64,000 nucleotides of DNA from Loxodes magnus (Eukaryota > Ciliophora > Karyorelictea > Loxodida > Loxodidae), in contig CAMPDV010000078.1 in assembly GCA_946699065.1 (NCBI GenBank), positions 1-64,000 on the forward strand. The letters run 5' to 3'. Below are positions 60,440 through 64,000 of this stretch, piece by piece. The position numbers and the translations under genes were made by a program. Below the pieces are notes generated by a model. That model saw only the letters and a program-made list of their open reading frames with translations. It did not search any database and was not told the DNA's origin. Within the stretch, counting starts at the first letter, position 1. Every line of letters starts with the position of its first letter.

Positions 60440-61265
60440 GATTATGCATAACTACATTAATATCAATTCTATCAAATATCACCAATAAATACTCCTATTT
60501 AATCAAATGTATATTCTCTAATCAAACCAAATATTATCATTAAATCCCTATAAGCAAGATATTCCTAGTCATATACCAATCTAGTTTTCATCAGTTTATG
60601 AATTATCGTTTTATAACTGGCAAGCCTAATTATTTTATGGTTTATTCTTAAATTACCTTATTAAGAAGTGTCTAATAAACAAAATCCAAGTTTAAACATT
60701 AATTTCTCACAAAGTTAAATAACCTACCTTCAATTATACTTATACCTATTAAGCTTTTATGGTTTATAATGAAAATGCTCACTAAGCTATTATATTTAAT
60801 AATAGTAATATTAATTTTGAGAAGAGATTCAATGGAGTAAATTGACGGAGAAAATATCGCGAACTTTCTAGTGGAGGAAATTTTAATGCAATCAAGTTCT
60901 AATTTACTTGTGATATGCGCTTCAATAATATACAATTACTTGCTGCTATTCAGGGATTAATTAAACTTAGTCATTGAGTTCAACAATTTTAAGATTTGGA
61001 ATTTTAAATTTACCGAAAACGTGAGAATTACACTACAATAGAATAATTAAATAATTAAATAATATTAAAGTCAGAATATTTAAAGAGGAAGATTTAGAAA
61101 ACACTAAAATTATCTTAAAATAAAAGAAAAAAATCTGATTCTTCTAAATTAAGACAAAGAAATAATTAGAATCTATTAAAATTATTTTAATCTTCAATTT
61201 ATAAATAATTTAAATCGCATTCCACTAAAACAATTTCTTTACTAGTTTATCTAAATCAAAGGATA
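60440..61265 (+). pseudogene. Tyr/Pro-rich protein, copy B
   Basis: The C-terminal domain is well kept: NYFMVYSQITLL, FNYTYTYQAFMVYNENAHQ, FNGVNWRRKYRELSSGGNF, CDMRFNNIQLLAAIQGLIKL, then FKEEDLENTKIILKQ. The substitutions are mostly conservative relative to copy A, which argues for past selection on protein. A frame slip near 60555 separates the Tyr/Pro-rich head from the rest. The antisense standard-code ORF at 60699-60935 is a shadow. Confidence 0.5.
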
Positions 61266-61429
61266 AACTTTTGCAAATAAATATAATTTAAATAATTAGA
61301 TATTAGATCTTAGTTTAAACTTAGTGCTTTATGCATTTAATTAAATGAAGATTAAATTTAGACATATAAATAATAAAAGTTAAAATCAAACTTTCAATGC
61401 TAAATTTAAAAATAAAATCCTTCAATTTG

Positions 61430-63309
61430 TCATTCTGTATCAGGTAGTTCTTTTTCATTTGGTTCTTAGTGAATTTGTCTTACAACTTAATTTAAATGGG
61501 ATGTTTATTCCTTTATTTATTGATTTAATTTTTTAACTGCCACTAGTACTTTAACTTTATTGCTTGCTATGCGATTTTTTATAATTAAATCACTTAAGTT
61601 TCCAGCTGCTTCATTAATTTTTTCTGTCTCTCTTCTTTACTTTAGTTTTACATAAGATATATTCCTTGTTATATTTCCAATTCATCTTATTAAATTTATC
61701 CCTTCCATACTAACTCAGTTAATTTATTTATAGCATATATCTTCAATGCATCACAGTTCACTTTAACTTCTTCTTCCTTGAATGGTACTTTTCCAACAAG
61801 ATTCTTTACTACTAAATATATGTTTAAGTATTAACTTATTCAAACTATACTTGAAATACCTCTCTCTTTTATTCTTTACTTCCTGTTCTTCCTTACCCAG
61901 ACTTTACTATATTTTCCATTAATTTTTTAAATATCTCATTGATATTAATAATTAAATTCTTATGCTATCAATGATCCTTTGTAAGCAGCATCCAATTATT
62001 AACTCTTTCAAATTATTTGGCAAGAAGTGAATTGAAATTTTTAAGTTAAATTTCAATATACTTTAGCAATTTCAGCTCACATTTAGTTTTCCAATGTTTA
62101 TTCAACAAATTCTGATTTAATTTGTTTTAGTTATCCTATTTATTCTTATTCTTTACTTTTTCTGTTAGTACTCTTAAATGTTCTAAATCACAATTGGCAT
62201 TTCCAAAGCTAAGAATTTATATATCAACATATTTTTACTTGGCTATTTATGAAAATTATTTATAAAATTCTAGATCTTTAAGCATCTGCTTGGCAAGCTA
62301 TCAGTTTCTAGAATTATTTTTTGATCTATGACTTCCTTCACTAGCCTCTATAAATAGCTAAAAAAATAGCAGGATCTAAGGTAGAAAGGGCTCCTACTTT
62401 AATTTAGTCTATCTTATCAAGAAGAACATATTCATTTTCTTGGATTGGAAATGAGATATATTCCCTCAAATTATTTGGGAACAATTTACTTTTTTTCTTA
62501 GTTACTTTCAACTAAAAACTAGGACGCATCAAGGCGGTTATCTCCAAGCCTCAAAAGTCATCTTCGAAAAGTATTAAGACAGCTTTTAAGTAGGATTATT
62601 TATCATTAAGTATTTATAACTATTTTAGTTTTATTTCACTTCCTCTTAGCGATAGCAAATCGAAGTTGAAGTATCTACAACAACTATAATATATATTTGT
62701 CCTCGATTCATTCAGGCCTGATTTACTCTTCTTATACAATTTTTTATTCAAAAGGAATGTCTTTCAAATTTACGCCTAACTCTTTAAAAAATTTTAATAC
62801 TTTAAGGATTCACGTATTCATATCATTTTGTCTTAGTTTTTATTAATTTTACTAGTTTTATTAAAAGTTCTAGGACATTTCTTATACTTGAAGAAGCAAT
62901 TTTAATTATCTATTCGAGATTATTAGCTTAATTCCGAATAATAAGCACTTCTAGGTTAAGTGATTATATCTTTATTTTAAATAGATCTGATATTATAGAA
63001 TTAAGTTTATTATTTGAAATTAATTATTAATGTCTGTTGGAGTTTAATAACTATTATTCCATGGTATCGTATATAATTTAATTTCTTAATTATTTCGCTT
63101 AATATTATAATTGATTCTACTCATAAAGTAGCTTCATTTAATATAACTTCTAGTTTTGAATTAAACTCATTTAATTTACCTTTCTGTTTAAATTTCTTCT
63201 GATTTAATGCTTATCTAGAAGTTTTTAATTTGGAAACTTGTTATTTCCTTACTAGCCACTTTTATAATTAAAGTTGTTTATTTGTATTACTTGAAATTAG
63301 GAAATGCAT
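61430..63309 (-). CDS. Gene X, copy B (full-length arrangement)
   Basis: The minus strand from a likely ATG at 63309 reads MHFLISSNTNKQLQLQKWLV, later LNEFNSKLEVILNEATLWVE, NLEQIIKIASSSIRNVLELL, VQEEQIRPEWIEDKYILQLL and LNDKQSYLKAVLILFEDDFW. Then come MRPSFQLKVTKKKSKLFPNN and EYVLLDKIDQIKVGALSTLD, which crosses the block B edge at 62429. It continues with the portion shared with copy A and ends NEKEIPDTE at a TGA (61430-61432). It is leucine-rich, helical and basic, about 620 residues; no family is certain. Several frame slips (near 62680, 62360 and 62110) need correction before it reads through. Confidence 0.5.
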
Positions 63310-63514
63310 CTTCAGGAATCTATTTATCAATTTTTTAAAATTATAGCCAATCATGCCTGATTTTTAAACTCTTCTATTAAAGTAATAATTATGAACTTAA
63401 AAGTCTTCAAAATATGTGAATGATTTAGATTTACTATAAATCTTAGAACTTTTTATAGTTGAAATCTAAAATTAGTAAAATACAAAAACTAAAATTAATT
63501 ATTAAGCTAAATAA

Positions 63515-64000
63515 ATGAAAATGTAAGCATTAAGTTCTTATTATCGAAACTTATTTTTACATCTTTTGCCAAAATCTATTTTAAGTGAACTTTCTATTAT
63601 GAAAAAGAATGATAAGTACTCTATCTTTAAACTACAAGAAAAGAGTAAAATATTTTCCTAGTATTTATATAATTAAGAGTCATTTTTTAAGTTATCTTCA
63701 CTTCTTTTTTCGTTTCATATATTTTGCTTTTTGAATGAAAGTCCTTTGCATGTTTTAGATATGCAAATAATCGAATATGAATAAAATATATAACTGAACT
63801 AAATTATGAAGGATTTCATTCTTGGTTTATCCAATACCTAAATTCTTAAAAATTAGAGCTACTTAAATAATCTTTATCTCATTTTGAAATTTCTTAATGT
63901 GTTAACTTTTTATTTAAATTTGATCGATAAGAGATAAAGATTTAGAAGCATTAACAATTAATTTAAGAAAAAGTTTCTAATTTGATTAACTTATGGAAAT
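63515..64000 (+). CDS. Partial ORF running off the window
   Basis: From the ATG at 63515 the frame reads MKMQALSSYYRNLFLHLLPK, SILSELSIMKKNDKYSIFKL, HIFCFLNESPLHVLDMQIIE and LILKFLNVLTFYLNLIDKRQ. It is a leucine/serine-rich, plausible protein with TAA/TAG as Gln. It is divergent from gene X, about 200 bp away on the other strand, so the two may share a promoter region. No family is recognised, and the 3' part lies outside the window. Confidence 0.4.

Larger units (their letters stand above)
55564..62429. repeat. Block B: 6.9-kb segmental duplicate, parental arrangement
   Basis: Collinear with block A (8339-15740). The right limit lies inside gene X, which reads on without a break in composition or frame (EYVLLDKIDQIKVGALSTLD across the junction). 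This shows that B preserves the ancestral neighbourhood. Confidence 0.8.

Overview
The window looks like nuclear DNA of a ciliate that has reassigned all three standard stop codons. It is roughly three-quarters A+T. Conserved domains (WD40 blades, RING fingers, kelch, zinc knuckles, a ubiquitin-like fold) only read through if TAA and TAG are Gln and TGA is Trp. TGA and TGG fall at the same position in related genes: the I-W of the zinc-knuckle proteins, and the KIW of successive WD blades. Several ORFs nevertheless seem to end at a TGA just after their conserved tail. That fits the karyorelict code (NCBI table 27, Loxodes/Parduczia type) somewhat better than the Condylostoma code (table 28). 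The genus cannot be fixed from the sequence. Standard-code ORFs are therefore almost all fragments or antisense shadows. Many genes also carry single-base frame slips, often in A/T runs, which may be mutations or uncorrected read errors.

Layout. 1-2.2 kb: a Gln/Asn-rich gene (-) and a foreign-looking GC-rich island. 3.3-8.3 kb: a receptor with tandem periplasmic-binding-like modules and a multi-pass membrane region, split by an 826-bp zinc-knuckle element with a 17-bp target duplication. 8.3-15.7 kb: block A, a duplicate of block B (55.6-62.4 kb); each holds one tRNA-Phe, a kelch gene, a Tyr/Pro-rich gene and gene X (-). Block A's edges cut three genes. 15.7-18.2 kb: a 5'-truncated receptor paralogue. 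19.3-25.7 kb: a 5S-like SINE candidate with a (TTTA)n tail of about 92 copies, then a RING/coiled-coil/ubiquitin-like gene whose last coding part is 19 consecutive one-codon exons between 20 tiny introns, then several minisatellites. 30.8-37.2 kb: zinc-knuckle-type elements and an ARM-like/RING gene. 38.5-45.7 kb: two RING/coiled-coil/WD40 genes, one invaded by an element. 46.3-55.4 kb: more zinc-knuckle elements in very AT-rich DNA. 62-64 kb: the intact 5' part of gene X and the start of another ORF.

Working picture: retroelements made of a single gag-like zinc-knuckle ORF, ending in a hairpin and a short simple tail, have repeatedly entered the region. The SINE candidate carries the same kind of 3' end and may use the same machinery. 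The host genes recognised are mostly ubiquitin-ligase-type RING proteins (three share one N-terminal module) and membrane receptors. The most unusual item is the one-codon exon array at 21.38-22.02 kb.
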